From: Flavobacteriales bacterium
Lineage (GTDB): Bacteria; Bacteroidota; Bacteroidia; Flavobacteriales_F; PHOS-HE28
DNA length: 64,000 bases
Direction of reading: 5' to 3'
NCBI GenBank assembly: GCA_020635725.1
Contig: JACJZF010000013.1
Coordinates: forward strand, 6,962 to 70,961
The notes under the pieces were generated by a model. That model made no database searches, had not been told where the DNA came from, and was given only the letters and a program-made list of their open reading frames with translations. The position numbers were made by a program, and so were the translations under genes. Shown here one piece after another: positions 26,401 through 32,304 of the stretch (the stretch's first letter is position 1; each line of letters opens with the position of its first letter).

Positions 26401-27825
26401 TTCGGCGTGAGCTGCCCCACGGCGATGGATGGCGCCATCGACCTGAGCTACGGAGGCGGCAATGGCGGCTACGGCATCAGCTGGGCCGGCCCGGATGGCT
26501 TCACCTCGAGCGACGCGAACCTGCAAGGCCTCGGTGCGGGCACATACGTGCTCACGCTCGTTGACATGAACGGCTGCGAGCTGACCGAGGCGCACATCGT
26601 CTCAGCGCCCGATCCCATCGCCATCGCACTCGATGCCCACACGTTCGCCGGTGGTATGAACATCTCCTGCGCCGGCCTTGCCGATGGCAGCATCAACAGC
26701 AGCGTAACGGGAGGAGCGGGCGGTTACACGACGCAATGGAGCGGGCCAAATGGCTTCACCTCCACCGACATCACCATCAATGCACTCACGGCCGGCGAAT
26801 ACTGCCTGCAGGTCACCGATGCCAACGCGTGCGCGGCCCAGCAATGCATCACCCTAATCGAACCCCAGGCCCTTACCACGACAGCAGCTCCTGTTGATGC
26901 GGCGTGCGGCCTGAACAACGGCAGCATCGACCTGAGCGTGGCCGGCGGAACGGCACCCTATGCCTTCTTGTGGAACACCGGCAGCGCGGCGGAGGACCTC
27001 TCCGGTATCGGCGCTGGCGCGTACGAAGTGGCGGTGACGGACGCCAACGGATGCAGCGCCAGCACGAGCGCGACGATCGCCACCTCCCCGGCGGTCTCGG
27101 GCGAGGGCCTCGTGACACCGGTGCTCTGCCATGGCAACGCATCGGGCGCCATCGACCTGAACATGCTCAGCGGCACAGCGCCATACGCCTTCGTTTGGAG
27201 CAACGGCATATCCGATGAGGACCTCTACGCGCTCAGCGGAGGCAGCTACGCCGTGCAAGTCACCGATGCGAACGGCTGCACCTGGGAGGAGACGTGGACC
27301 GTGCCCGAGAGCCCGGCCATCAGCATCAGCACGCAGACCAGCGCATACCCCAACGGGTACGAGGTGAGCAGCCATAACGCATCCGATGGCAGCATCGGCG
27401 TGGAGGTCATCGGCGGCACCGCTCCCTATGCCTTTGCATGGAGCACCGGCGCTGGCAGCGATGCGCTGAGCCAGTTGCCCGCAGGAACGTACACGTTAAC
27501 CGTCACCGACGCCAACGGCTGCACCGCCGAACAGACCGTGGTGCTCCGTGATCCCGACGACCTGGTGATGCCCACCGGCTTCACGCCGAACGGCGATGGC
27601 TACAACGAGCTCTTCTTCATCCAAGGACTCGATGCCTATGCATCGAACATCCTCACCGTGGTGAACCGCTGGGGCAACGTGGTGTACGACCAGCTCAACT
27701 ACAAGAACGATTGGGCCGGGGATAACAGCAGCGGCGAGCCCCTGCCGAACGGCACCTACTTCGTGATCCTCAACATCAACAAGGGCGAGCGTATCCTTCA
27801 GGGGTACGTGGACCTGCGCCGCTGA
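17446..27825 (+). CDS. Giant SprB-repeat surface adhesin with T9SS C-terminal domain (3459 aa)
   Basis: A signal peptide (1-31, cut near ATASA-Q) is followed by a choice-of-anchor-L-type head (about 35-265, with VFGSEEYNEWVGSQYNDVFGFFISGPG), a Calx-beta-like segment (about 275-385) and a short PKD/Ig-like linker. About 36 SprB repeats follow (about 455-3368), each ending near DANGC. The last 90 residues (MPTGFTPNGDGYNELF, VVNRWGNVVYD, LPNGTYFVILNI, LQGYVDLRR) are the gliding-motility-associated CHU_C (type B) T9SS signal. SprB of Flavobacterium johnsoniae is the mobile adhesin used in gliding; this may be a counterpart or a non-motile surface filament. Most repeats carry two conserved Cys. 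No frameshift was seen. Confidence 0.93.
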   Translation: MSRVTRNSSVRRGHRAGLIAGLLLIGATASAQLTVSQQTNLQQLAEAISGAGVQISNPTITCHTEGYGEFSYSGSLLGLESGVILTSGRITDAIGPNDAENTTFQQGTSGSTLLNTVTGRSTRDACQFEFDIIPGGDSLSFEFVFGSEEYNEWVGSQYNDVFGFFISGPGIAGDPGIGNDHNIALIPGTSTAVAINNVNEGLNSQYYQYNAGGQQLQMDGYTQGLMARSPVQPCQTYHLKLVVADASDRKFDSWVFVERIQSPNLVMTRHTLNGTANMVEGCNPGWVRFTRSPVLSTPLTLSYFIQGTATNGTDYPAIGDPNPAVAKTITIPGGQAYADQPVNPVDDGLNEGAEELLFLLGNPFCPGAEVDSLIFTITDTLIATVGPQSSAICPGGQVEFSTVGGTSYAWSPSTGLSCSSCPSPIASPSSTTNYTLVINEGACTRTVHRQVRVSNITISGTVTQPLCNGSSNGAINITAGGGIAPYTYAWTGPGGFTSSQEDLVGIAAGSYAVTVTDNIGCSRTQGFNVGTPAALALTLAPSILPFGQNVACHGASTGSLGLTVNGGAGPYATAWTGPNGFSSTQEDLVNIGAGSYTVLVTDANGCTASASFTMTESAALVASTGGVQAATCFGSSNGAALASATGGMPPYAYSWNSTPAQSGAQAINLAAGTYTVTVTDAYGCTGTAIAAVGQPAAAVSVSLSGIVPIIQCQGQSAQNGSATATASGGTGPYSYAWNTSPAQNSASASFDAGGSFSVTATDAQGCTASASITVTQPTPISTSIIAQSNVSCFGGSNGSASVNITGGSAIQSVTWNTSPPQTGYTATNLPAGTWIASAQHASGCVTQVPVTITQPAAPLAGSIAGQVNVSCFGASTGNASVSVSGGTAPYSYTWNTVPVQNTATANNLAAGTRTCTITDANGCTATQSVVISQPAAALSISISAQTAVACHGSATGSATISVSGGTAPYSYAWNTTPVQNGPTASNMPAGNWTCTVTDANGCIATRTVTITQPAAALGSSVSAQTMVACFGGANGSATVSANGGTAPYSYAWNTVPAQNSASANNLTAGNYTCTITDANGCLTTRNVTITQPAAAVTSTLTAQSNVLCFGGTTGSATVSAAGGTAPYGFSWNTTPPQSSATASALPAGTWTCTITDANGCATTRNVVIAQPASALGGSISAQTNVSCFGGANGSATVSAAGGTTPYSYAWNTSPVQTGATATGLTAGSYACTITDANGCATSSSVSIGQPAAALNASIASQVNVSCFGLATGSAAINVSGGTAPYTYNWNTTPVQTAAAAANLTAGTWTCTVTDANGCTVARNVTITQPAAALSATVASQVNVSCFGASTGSATVNASGGTTPYSYAWNTSPAQSTAHAVNLPADTWVCTVTDANGCVRTASVAITQPAMGLAASIAAQNDVLCHGGNTGSATTSATGGTAPYSYAWNTTPVQTTAAASALTAGSWTCTLTDANGCVASISATIAQPIAALSIAGTATPASCGGANDGAVDVTVTGGTLPHLLSWTGPNGFTSNQEDITDLASGVYTLQVTDAHGCSATRTFNVNQPGLFSIAGTVSDYNGYAISCAGSANGSIDQVVSGGTTPYVHAWSGPNGFNSSQEDLNGLSAGTYTYTLTDGNGCSTSATYALNEPAPIAIALVPATVAGGYHVTCFGATNGAIDASISGGLAGYNLAWTGPGGFNASSEDISGLGAGTYTLNLSDANGCPASAAVTLTQPALLAGSTTVLTDVGCFGSNDGSASAQASGGTAPYTYSWSPSPAQSGPLASALTAGSWDCTITDANGCTALASAVIAQPAEALAVSITSVSDVLCYEAASGTASALAQGGTAPYSYSWNSAPAQNVADAVNLIAGTYTVSVMDANGCTATADATVNQPSAGIQATFEDISHVSCFGQNDGAATVAVTGGGGSYTITWLTTPPQTGLTATGLSPGDHWVQIADNNGCDTPKLHHFSIIGPDSPLVVQLVISPISCAGAADASVDLTMSGGFPSYTHHWTDTQGNLTGIEDPTGLDPDTYHLHAFDGLGCAYDTSFTLTDPAAMTVSASVTPAECQGSPNGAIDISAAGGTGSLGFSWSGPDGFAAATEDISGVGAGAYHLTMTDANGCTLESDHTVTQPGSLQVVATLSAYLGSGVSCAGAMDGSIDAEVTGGTAPYSFAWVGQSGFGSTDEDLIGLGAGTYTLTVADANGCSWTEAFELTAPQPLETVLSVSDHNGFGVSCNGAADGSITSANSGGTAPFAYLWSGPDGFSATDADIADLAPGDYTLTVTDANGCTMSATTSIVEPEVISTNVNPYLYAGGSTISCAAANDGEIDLGISGGVAPYTVAWTNGLGYSSNAEDISALQPGAYQASITDANGCAAQAFIVLNAPAPLSLVATISDINGSAVTCAGATDGSISLDVSGGTGTYTYLWSNGSTDEDLVGIGAGSYTVTVTDANGCEAEASYTLNAPSTFQVELLASQATGGTSITCAGANDGSIASTISGGTAPYTLAWNGPSGFTSTDADLSMLAAGAYTLSMIDANGCTSAQSITLTEPAPVAVNIGSTTYSGGYSIPCAGLSVANATASAIGGTPAYTYVWSGPDGFTSTDAGIISLASGSYTVQATDANGCTGSASIILEEPAPLDVQLDILDQGGFPVSCNGNDGIVSLSIAGGTPQYHIGWTGPDGFTSTALTLSDLAAGDYELTVIDANGCMVTESFSLAAPEPIAAAFTFTSNTCPTDAAASIDLTVTGGGAPYSFAWSGPNAFSSADEDPSGLVTGTYMVSITDGLGCTGTFSAALPGPAPITSGTYVSFYGLYNLQCVGDSSGAIELTPSGGSTPFTVAIDGPGGFSSTALSNQHLVAGDYAITITDVNGCAMDTLVTLAEPDTQVDAVLSVSVYPSGTNVSCYGASDGWIDATVSGGSGPYTFDWRGPDSLAFNSEDISGLPAGDYNYELVVIDANQCVYSTTVTLTQPDSALHASVSLTDHNGFGVSCPTAMDGAIDLSYGGGNGGYGISWAGPDGFTSSDANLQGLGAGTYVLTLVDMNGCELTEAHIVSAPDPIAIALDAHTFAGGMNISCAGLADGSINSSVTGGAGGYTTQWSGPNGFTSTDITINALTAGEYCLQVTDANACAAQQCITLIEPQALTTTAAPVDAACGLNNGSIDLSVAGGTAPYAFLWNTGSAAEDLSGIGAGAYEVAVTDANGCSASTSATIATSPAVSGEGLVTPVLCHGNASGAIDLNMLSGTAPYAFVWSNGISDEDLYALSGGSYAVQVTDANGCTWEETWTVPESPAISISTQTSAYPNGYEVSSHNASDGSIGVEVIGGTAPYAFAWSTGAGSDALSQLPAGTYTLTVTDANGCTAEQTVVLRDPDDLVMPTGFTPNGDGYNELFFIQGLDAYASNILTVVNRWGNVVYDQLNYKNDWAGDNSSGEPLPNGTYFVILNINKGERILQGYVDLRR
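18809..27546 (+). repeat. SprB repeat array inside the adhesin (about 36 units)
   Basis: By eye I count 36 units, each closing with a D-x-x-G-C-like motif, most often TDANGC. Two variants are present: a 79-codon type with WNTxPxQ and a longer type (about 84-95 codons) with GPxGFxSxxEDxxxLxxGxY. Confidence 0.9.
19810..21939 (+). repeat. Nine tandem SprB units with an exact 237-bp period
   Basis: The anchor (aa[c/t]gt[n]agctgc-like) recurs at 19810, 20047, 20284, 20521, 20758, 20995, 21232, 21469 and 21706, always 237 bp apart. Three further units with the same spacing begin at 22687, 22924 and 23161. Confidence 0.95.
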
Positions 27826-27839
27826 ACATGCACCCCGCC

Positions 27840-28769
27840 ATGAAAACCATGAGAACGCTCGCCGCGCTGGGCCTGCTGGCCACCACGGGCATCGTCTCCG
27901 CGCAGCAGGAGGTGATGGTGAGCCAGTACATGTTCAACGGGCTCTTCCTGAACCCCGCTTACGCAGGCAGCCATGGCTACGTGAGCAGCAGTTTGCTCCA
28001 CCGCGCGCAATGGGTGCAGGTGGAAGGCGCGCCGCGCACGAGCATGCTGGCGATCGATGGCCCCCTGATGGGCAATAAGATGGGCCTGGGATTCTCGCTG
28101 GTGCACGACCAGATCGGCATCAGCCGCGACCTCGACATGAGCGGCCACTACGCCTACCACCTCCGCGTGGGCAAGCGCAGCAGGCTGGCCCTTGGCCTGC
28201 GCGCCGGCCTCTCGATGTACAGCGCCCGCGTGAGCGAACTGCGCTATTGGGATGCGAACGATCCCCTTTACCAGGCCGACATCACCAACGCCCCCGTGGG
28301 CAAGTTCGGCTTCGGGCTCTACTGGTACGATGCCACCAGCTACGTGGGCCTGAGCATTCCCACGATCTACGCAGCGGATGGCCGCATCACCATGGATGCG
28401 CCGCAGGCCCTGCAGCACTACTTCACGCAGCACTACTACTTCACCGCAGGCAAGGTCTTCCCGCTGGGCGAATCGCTCGACATCAAGCCGAGCTGCATGG
28501 TGAAGTACGAGCCCGCCGCGCCGCTGGAGGCCGATGTGAACTGCAACATGCTCTACCGCGAGCGCGTGTGGTTCGGGCTCGGCTACCGCACGGGCGACGC
28601 CCTCGTGGGCATGATGGAATACCAGGTGAACCCGCAGCTGCGCATCGGCTACGCGTACGACATGACCACCTCACGCCTCCGCGACTACACGCAAGGCAGC
28701 CACGAGGTCATGCTCGGATTCGACTTCGGCCGCGACCTCATCCGGATCAAGACCCCTCGTTACTTCTGA
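27840..28769 (+). CDS. PorP/SprF-family T9SS outer-membrane protein (309 aa)
   Basis: PorP/SprF proteins are outer-membrane barrels that work with T9SS; SprF is needed to export or display SprB. The signal peptide (about 1-22, MKTMRTLAALGLLATTGIVSAQQ) is followed by the family opening VMVSQYMFNGLFLNPAYAGS, then HRAQWVQVEGAPRTSMLAIDGPL, KMGLGFSLVHDQIG and repeated barrel strands. It ends with LGYDFG-like LGFDFGRDLIRIKTPRYF. ATG 27840 was preferred for its signal peptide; an ATG 12 bp upstream is also possible. It follows the adhesin by 14 bp, so it is the adhesin's dedicated partner. Confidence 0.94.
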   Translation: MKTMRTLAALGLLATTGIVSAQQEVMVSQYMFNGLFLNPAYAGSHGYVSSSLLHRAQWVQVEGAPRTSMLAIDGPLMGNKMGLGFSLVHDQIGISRDLDMSGHYAYHLRVGKRSRLALGLRAGLSMYSARVSELRYWDANDPLYQADITNAPVGKFGFGLYWYDATSYVGLSIPTIYAADGRITMDAPQALQHYFTQHYYFTAGKVFPLGESLDIKPSCMVKYEPAAPLEADVNCNMLYRERVWFGLGYRTGDALVGMMEYQVNPQLRIGYAYDMTTSRLRDYTQGSHEVMLGFDFGRDLIRIKTPRYF

Positions 28770-28773
28770 TCGC

Positions 28774-30663
28774 ATGTCCAACAAGAACATCCTCTCTCTC
28801 CTCCCAGGGGTGATCCTGATCGGCTGCGCGCAGCAACAGCTCGTGCAAGCCGACAAAGCCTACGATCGCATGGCCTATGCGAATGCAGCGTGCCGCTACG
28901 AGAAGGCCCTCGCTCAAATCAACGACCGCGCCGTAGCCCTGCGCGCCGCCGACAGCTACCGCCAGCTGAACAATCCCGCCAAAGCCGTTGATTGGTACGC
29001 CTTCGCCGAACGGATCTCGCCGCTGAATGGCACCGATGCGACCCACTACGGGCGTGCCCTGCTCGGTATGAACCGCCCCGGCGAAGCGGCTGCGATGCTC
29101 GAGCGCGTGCTCATCGAGCAGCCCGAGGATCCTGTGATCCGTGAACTGGGCATGGCCATCGCCGATCGCGATGCCTTCTTCGTGGATACCACGCTGTACA
29201 CGATCACACCGGTGCGCATCCAAGGCGTGCTCAGCGCGTTCTGCGCCGTCCCCTACGGCAACAGCATTCTCTTCGCGGCGGAGAAGGCGCAGCAGGCCGG
29301 CCTGCACAATCCGTGGAATGGCGCCTCCTTCCTGGACCTGTACACCGCCGATGCCGGAGCCGAGGTGAGCGCCCAGCCCTTGCCCGGTGAGGTGAACGGA
29401 CGCTTCCATGACGGCCCTGCGGTGCTCAGCGCCGATGGATCGACGATGTACTTCACCCGGAGCGATTACTACCGCTTCCGCCTCAACAAGGATGAGAACA
29501 GCACCAGCCACCTCATGCTCTACCGCGCCGAGAAGCAGCATGACGGAAGCTGGGGCAAGGTGAGCTCCTTCGCTTACAATGGATACGACTTCTCCGCGGG
29601 CCATGCCGCCCTCAGCGCCGATGGCAGCCGCCTCTACTACGTGAGCGATATGCCCGGCGGATTGGGCGGAACAGACATCTACGTATGCGAGCGTACCGCC
29701 GAAGGATGGGGCATGCCGCGCAATCTCGGCCCCACGGTGAACACCTCCGCCAATGAGATGTTCCCCGTGCTGCGCAACGACACGCTGTACTTCTCCTCCA
29801 ACGGGCATCGCTCCCTGGGCGGTCTGGACATTTTCCGGAGCACCCTTTCCGATGGTGAATGGAGCCGACCGGAGAACCTGAACTATCCGGTCAATACCGT
29901 ACATGACGATTTCGGCTTCGTGCTCCTTCAGGATGGCCGCAGCGGCTACCTGAGCAGCAACCGCTCCGGGCTCGATGGCATCTACCGCTTCACCACGAAC
30001 GACCCCACCCTACTGCTGCACGCCACCCTCCTCGATGAGGAAGACGGTTCGCCCATGGCAGGCGCGGAAGTGCGCCTGCTCGAGCCTTCGCTCCCCGAGC
30101 CCATCCAGCTCTTCACCGATTCCGATGGCAGCGTCACGCTGCCCCTCACGCTGGACAAGGTGTACGAGGTGATGGCGAGCAAGGACGGCGTATTCACCGA
30201 GAGCCGGAAGGTGAGCACCGAAGGGCAGCGTACGAGCCGCGTGTACGAGGAGGAGTTCCGCATGCGCCGCGTGGTGGTGGACAAACCGATCGTGATCGAG
30301 AACATCTACTACGATTACGATCGCTGGGACATCAGGCCCGATGCCGCAGTGGAGCTGGACCACATCGCGCGGCTCTTCATCGACAACCCGAGCATGAGCT
30401 TCGAACTGGGATCGCACACCGACAGCCGCGCGAGCGACACCTACAACCTGCTGCTGAGCGATGCCCGGGCCAAGAGCGCCGTGGACTATCTGGTGCGCAT
30501 GGGCGTGCCCGCCGAGCGCCTCACCGCGCGCGGCTATGGCGAGCGTAACCTGGTGAATGGCTGCCGAGATGGCGTGGATTGCTCCGAGGAGGAGCACCAG
30601 GCCAACCGCCGCACCGAGTTCAAGGTCACCCGGATCACGGAAGCGATCAGCGAGACCCGCTAG
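28774..30663 (+). CDS. PorE-like OmpA-family lipoprotein: TPR, beta-propeller, CRD, OmpA (629 aa)
   Basis: A lipoprotein signal with lipobox LIGC (Cys18). Domains in order are TPR-like helices (about 22-130), a WD40-like/PD40 beta-propeller (about 145-415, with repeated SADGSTMYFTR, SADGSRLYYVSD, LRNDTLYFSSNG and YLSSNRSG blades), a carboxypeptidase-like regulatory domain (about 418-500, MAGAEVRLLEPS) and an OmpA peptidoglycan-binding domain (about 505-620, GSHTDSRASDTYNLLLSDARAKSAVDYL). This is the domain order of PorE, which tethers the Porphyromonas T9SS to peptidoglycan. It lies 4 bp after the PorP gene. Its last 17 bp overlap the convergent gene. Confidence 0.93.
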   Translation: MSNKNILSLLPGVILIGCAQQQLVQADKAYDRMAYANAACRYEKALAQINDRAVALRAADSYRQLNNPAKAVDWYAFAERISPLNGTDATHYGRALLGMNRPGEAAAMLERVLIEQPEDPVIRELGMAIADRDAFFVDTTLYTITPVRIQGVLSAFCAVPYGNSILFAAEKAQQAGLHNPWNGASFLDLYTADAGAEVSAQPLPGEVNGRFHDGPAVLSADGSTMYFTRSDYYRFRLNKDENSTSHLMLYRAEKQHDGSWGKVSSFAYNGYDFSAGHAALSADGSRLYYVSDMPGGLGGTDIYVCERTAEGWGMPRNLGPTVNTSANEMFPVLRNDTLYFSSNGHRSLGGLDIFRSTLSDGEWSRPENLNYPVNTVHDDFGFVLLQDGRSGYLSSNRSGLDGIYRFTTNDPTLLLHATLLDEEDGSPMAGAEVRLLEPSLPEPIQLFTDSDGSVTLPLTLDKVYEVMASKDGVFTESRKVSTEGQRTSRVYEEEFRMRRVVVDKPIVIENIYYDYDRWDIRPDAAVELDHIARLFIDNPSMSFELGSHTDSRASDTYNLLLSDARAKSAVDYLVRMGVPAERLTARGYGERNLVNGCRDGVDCSEEEHQANRRTEFKVTRITEAISETR

Positions 30664-32203
30664 CGCGCTGTTCCGCCAGTGCCTTCCTGCGCACCACCTC
30701 GCTGTAGGGCAAGCCGAGCACATGGCTCTCGGCCCAGGATAGCACATCGAAGTACTTCAGCACCAAGCTCTCCCCGGGATCCTTCAGCAGAACCGCCAGC
30801 TGCTCATACAGGGAACGGAAGAGGTCCCGTTTCGTTGCCGGATCGTTCGCGCGCGCCAGCTTCTTGATCTGCTCGATGATCAGGTTCTCCACCTCATGCG
30901 CCCGCTGCCGCTTGCCCAGGAAGCGCTGCGTGCTGCGCACGATGTAGCCGAGCAGGTCGTAGTTGCCCAGCTCATAGTGCACCACCAGGTTGAAGAGACG
31001 GGCGTACGTGAAGATATCCTGGCGCAGGGCGGGCTCCGGATCATTCAGCACCTTGTTGAGCCAGAAGAGCGCCTTGTTCATCTGGCCTGCCCCGAAATGC
31101 GCGCAAGCCAGGCACCATTCGAACTCGAGCTCATGCTCCTTGTGCAGGTGGCCCGCCAACCGTTCCATGCCCGCAACGATCTCAGGAGCCATCGCCACGG
31201 CCTTCTCGTGCTCCCCGCTCCGATCGAGCAGCCTCAGCTCGCTTAGGTAGCTCGCCGCGAACACCTGCACTTCGGTGTTCATGCCGCTGAAGCCCGGGTC
31301 GGAGGGCAATGAGCGCAGGTGCTTGATGTGCTCCCGCGCCTGACCCAGATCGCCCAGCTCGATCTCGCCATTGATGATGTACTGCAGGGTGCGGATGTAG
31401 CGCTTGGTGAGGTCGCCCCGGATCGCTGGCTGGTCATCCAGGATCTGCTTCACGCGCTTGAATTTCTCCAGGCTTGTGGCCCAGTCGCGCTTGGCCCATT
31501 GGCAGAAACCCTGGGTGTAGTAGCAGATGGTGGCCGCGCGCTTGCTCAAGGCCGTGTTCTTCCCTTTGATCAGCGGGTGCTCGCTGATCTCCTCCACCAT
31601 GGCATGCTCCTCATCGGTGCGCACGTACCCGCCACTGCGGAAGACATAGTTGATCTTGGAGTAGAGGATGTGATAGGCCGCCAGGTTCCGTAGCTTCTCG
31701 ATCACGTCGCGCTCCTCCTCGATCAAGGCATCGAGGTCCTTGGTGAACTCGCCGCTCTCGTAAGCCTCCTCCAGCAGCATCTTCTCCCAGTTGAGCAGCT
31801 CGAACCAGTAGTAGAACCGTTCATTCTCCTTGGCGATGCGCTTCGCGCGGTGCAGCAGCTTGTTGCACTCGGTATACAGCGCCTTCTGATAGAGGATCTC
31901 GATGTTCTTGATCTCCTGCTTCAGGATCCCGCTCACCGAACTCTCGGCGTGGTAGGCCCGCAGCGCCTTCAGGATGAGCTTGTACAGATGGTTCTTCTCC
32001 GAAGGCAGGTGCTTGATGAAGGTCTCCTTCGCGAACAGCTTCTTCAAGCCCTCCTCATCGTAGGCCTTCTGCTTATCGATCGCATCGAAGATCCGCAGGT
32101 AGTTCTTCGGGCCGCTCTGCAAGGCGCTGTGCAGCTTGAAGAAGCGCTTCTCCGACTTGGAGAGTGATTTGATCAGGTCGAAGAGCTCGGTGCTGGGTTT
32201 CAT
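30647..32203 (-). CDS. Conserved helical-repeat (TPR-like) protein (518 aa)
   Basis: Starts MKPSTELFDLIKSLSKSEKRFFKLHS. It is entirely helical, with many paired amphipathic helices and no signal peptide, and looks like a cytoplasmic TPR or alpha-solenoid scaffold. Segments such as LPSEKNHLYKLILKALRAYH and KALFWLNKVLNDPEPALRQDIFTYARLFNLVVHYELGNYDLL resemble a protein I associate with other Bacteroidota, without a known function. ATG 32203 was chosen over upstream in-frame codons because the conserved sequence starts there. The 3' end overlaps the PorE-like gene tail-to-tail by 17 bp. Confidence 0.85.
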   Translation of the reverse strand: MKPSTELFDLIKSLSKSEKRFFKLHSALQSGPKNYLRIFDAIDKQKAYDEEGLKKLFAKETFIKHLPSEKNHLYKLILKALRAYHAESSVSGILKQEIKNIEILYQKALYTECNKLLHRAKRIAKENERFYYWFELLNWEKMLLEEAYESGEFTKDLDALIEEERDVIEKLRNLAAYHILYSKINYVFRSGGYVRTDEEHAMVEEISEHPLIKGKNTALSKRAATICYYTQGFCQWAKRDWATSLEKFKRVKQILDDQPAIRGDLTKRYIRTLQYIINGEIELGDLGQAREHIKHLRSLPSDPGFSGMNTEVQVFAASYLSELRLLDRSGEHEKAVAMAPEIVAGMERLAGHLHKEHELEFEWCLACAHFGAGQMNKALFWLNKVLNDPEPALRQDIFTYARLFNLVVHYELGNYDLLGYIVRSTQRFLGKRQRAHEVENLIIEQIKKLARANDPATKRDLFRSLYEQLAVLLKDPGESLVLKYFDVLSWAESHVLGLPYSEVVRRKALAEQRASGSR

Positions 32204-32236
32204 CCGGGAGGTGGTTGCGACCCCAAGGCCGTCATC

Positions 32237-32244
32237 CAAAGGTA
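32237..32244 (-). promoter_or_regulatory. -7 promoter element (TACCTTTG) of the helical-repeat gene
   Basis: An exact TAnnTTTG match on the minus strand, 33 bp upstream of the ATG at 32203. It is divergent from the promoter at 32293. Confidence 0.6.
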
Positions 32245-32292
32245 GGAATCCTACGCGGCGGACAGCGCCGTGCGCCCCAGCCTCCGCGCGGG

Positions 32293-32300
32293 TACATTTG
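32293..32300 (+). promoter_or_regulatory. -7 promoter element (TACATTTG) of the M1 peptidase gene, probably leaderless
   Basis: An exact TAnnTTTG match, identical to the tRNA-Glu promoter element. It ends 4 nt before the ATG at 32305, so the transcript would begin at about the start codon. Confidence 0.6.
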
Positions 32301-32304
32301 CTGT

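Noticed and set aside
17446..27825. CRISPR-like array suggested by regular repeats
   Set aside because: The regular units are in-frame coding SprB repeats of 237 bp or more with no short palindromic repeats or spacers.
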